Shown: in pieces, positions 6,060-6,184 of the stretch
Layout: each line of letters starts with the position of its first letter
Numbering within the stretch: position 1 is the stretch's first letter
Position numbers and translations under genes: made by a program
DNA from: Campylobacteraceae bacterium
GTDB taxonomy: Bacteria > Campylobacterota > Campylobacteria > Campylobacterales > Campylobacteraceae
NCBI GenBank assembly: GCA_031290675.1
Contig: JAITNC010000175.1
Coordinates: 1 to 6,184, forward strand
Length of the DNA: 6,184 nt
Direction: 5' to 3'
Notes under the pieces: model-generated
The model's database searches: none
Told to the model about the DNA's origin: nothing
What the model saw: only the letters and a program-made list of their open reading frames with translations

Positions 6060-6067
6060 CCCCCCCC
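6060..6067. repeat. Run of eight C
   Basis: Eight consecutive C follow ACACACG. Homopolymeric G/C runs of this length are the ones that vary in length in Campylobacter and Helicobacter. Here the run is outside any convincing gene, about 20 bases before a possible plus-strand promoter, so any effect would be on spacing, not on a reading frame. Confidence 0.6.
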
Positions 6068-6085
6068 TTGTGTCATTGTTGTAAA

Positions 6086-6094
6086 TGTTAAAAT
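6086..6094 (+). promoter_or_regulatory. Possible plus-strand extended -10
   Basis: TGTTAAAAT is the same nine bases as the candidate mqnE -10, now on the plus strand. It would start a transcript near 6101, about 59 nt before a possible start codon at 6160. A TTGACA at 6100-6105 lies downstream and has no suitable -10 after it. Confidence 0.3.
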
Positions 6095-6148
6095 ATTCGT
6101 TGACACTTTTAGCAGTCATCAAGAAGTCAGTTATAACCAAACAAATGA

Positions 6149-6168
6149 GATAAACTGCAATGTTTATC
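6149..6168. repeat. Perfect 7-bp inverted repeat across a possible start codon
   Basis: GATAAAC-TGCAAT-GTTTATC is perfectly complementary in its arms with a 6-base centre. The centre and right arm include the ATG at 6160-6162. As DNA it could be an operator; as RNA it could hide the start. The outer GATAA/TTATC recalls Fur-type boxes, but the core does not match the Fur consensus. Confidence 0.4.
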
Positions 6169-6184
6169 ATCAACTCTCACCACT
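6160..6184 (+). CDS. Possible start of a plus-strand gene, cut by the right edge
   Basis: ATG at 6160 opens a frame reading MFIINSHH before the window ends. A weak GAGATA lies 10 nt upstream, and a possible promoter and inverted repeat precede it. Eight codons cannot establish a gene; the call rests on these upstream signals and on the absence of other coding sequence nearby. Confidence 0.2.

Larger units (their letters stand above)
5885..6159. other. Non-coding intergenic region
   Basis: This stretch lies upstream of the minus-strand cluster, and may be divergent if a plus-strand gene starts at 6160. It holds the two dispersed-type repeats, the run of eight C and a possible plus-strand promoter. 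Frames crossing it on both strands are translations of the repeats, with no SD or family similarity that I can see. Confidence 0.6.

Noticed and set aside
6100..6105. TTGACA as a plus-strand -35 box
   Set aside because: The position 17 bases downstream reads GAAGTC, with no -10; TTATAA at 6131 is too far away.
5882..6106. A 74-codon minus-strand frame across the right intergenic region
   Set aside because: It runs through both dispersed-type repeats and the C run, lacks an SD, and its sequence is what such repeats give when translated.

Overview
The window looks like a chromosomal segment of a Campylobacterota (epsilonproteobacterial) genome. The evidence is an aminofutalosine-type menaquinone gene (mqnE) followed by an NCS2 purine permease and a purine-type phosphoribosyltransferase, an order I recall from Campylobacter (C. 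jejuni Cj1368-Cj1369-Cj1370). AT-rich spacers and extended -10 promoters fit the same group. I cannot name a genus from the sequence alone.

Every convincing gene is on the minus strand, so the operon reads from right to left. From the right: a 216-residue membrane protein with a C-terminal soluble domain (5186-5836); mqnE (4062-5126); a strikingly AT-rich secreted protein of unknown function (2932-4047); a 31-residue small ORF with a very good ribosome binding site (2824-2919); an NCS2 purine permease (1528-2808); a type I phosphoribosyltransferase (1079-1519); and an MFS transporter cut by the left edge (1-1078). Junctions are tight from mqnE leftwards: SD sequences overlap upstream stop codons, and the PRT stop abuts the MFS start. 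This suggests one transcript from a promoter just before mqnE, with a second promoter before the membrane protein.

The genes suggest a link between menaquinone synthesis and purine salvage. MqnE makes 6-amino-6-deoxyfutalosine, whose later cleavage releases a purine base. The permease and phosphoribosyltransferase handle purine bases. Their grouping is visible here; their functional coupling is inference.

The most interesting place is the AT-rich secreted-protein gene set between mqnE and the salvage genes. It has about half the GC of its neighbours, is bracketed by an exact 10-bp direct repeat covering the stop codons of mqnE and of the gene itself, and encodes a protein that looks internally duplicated. 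Removing the gene plus one repeat copy would leave a perfect mqnE-stop/SD/small-ORF junction. I read it as a late insertion into an older operon. I saw no transposase, CRISPR array, tRNA or rRNA.

The right end (5850-6184) is mostly non-coding. It holds two adjacent diverged copies of a dispersed-type repeat, a run of eight C, a possible plus-strand promoter, and an inverted repeat spanning a possible plus-strand start codon at 6160.
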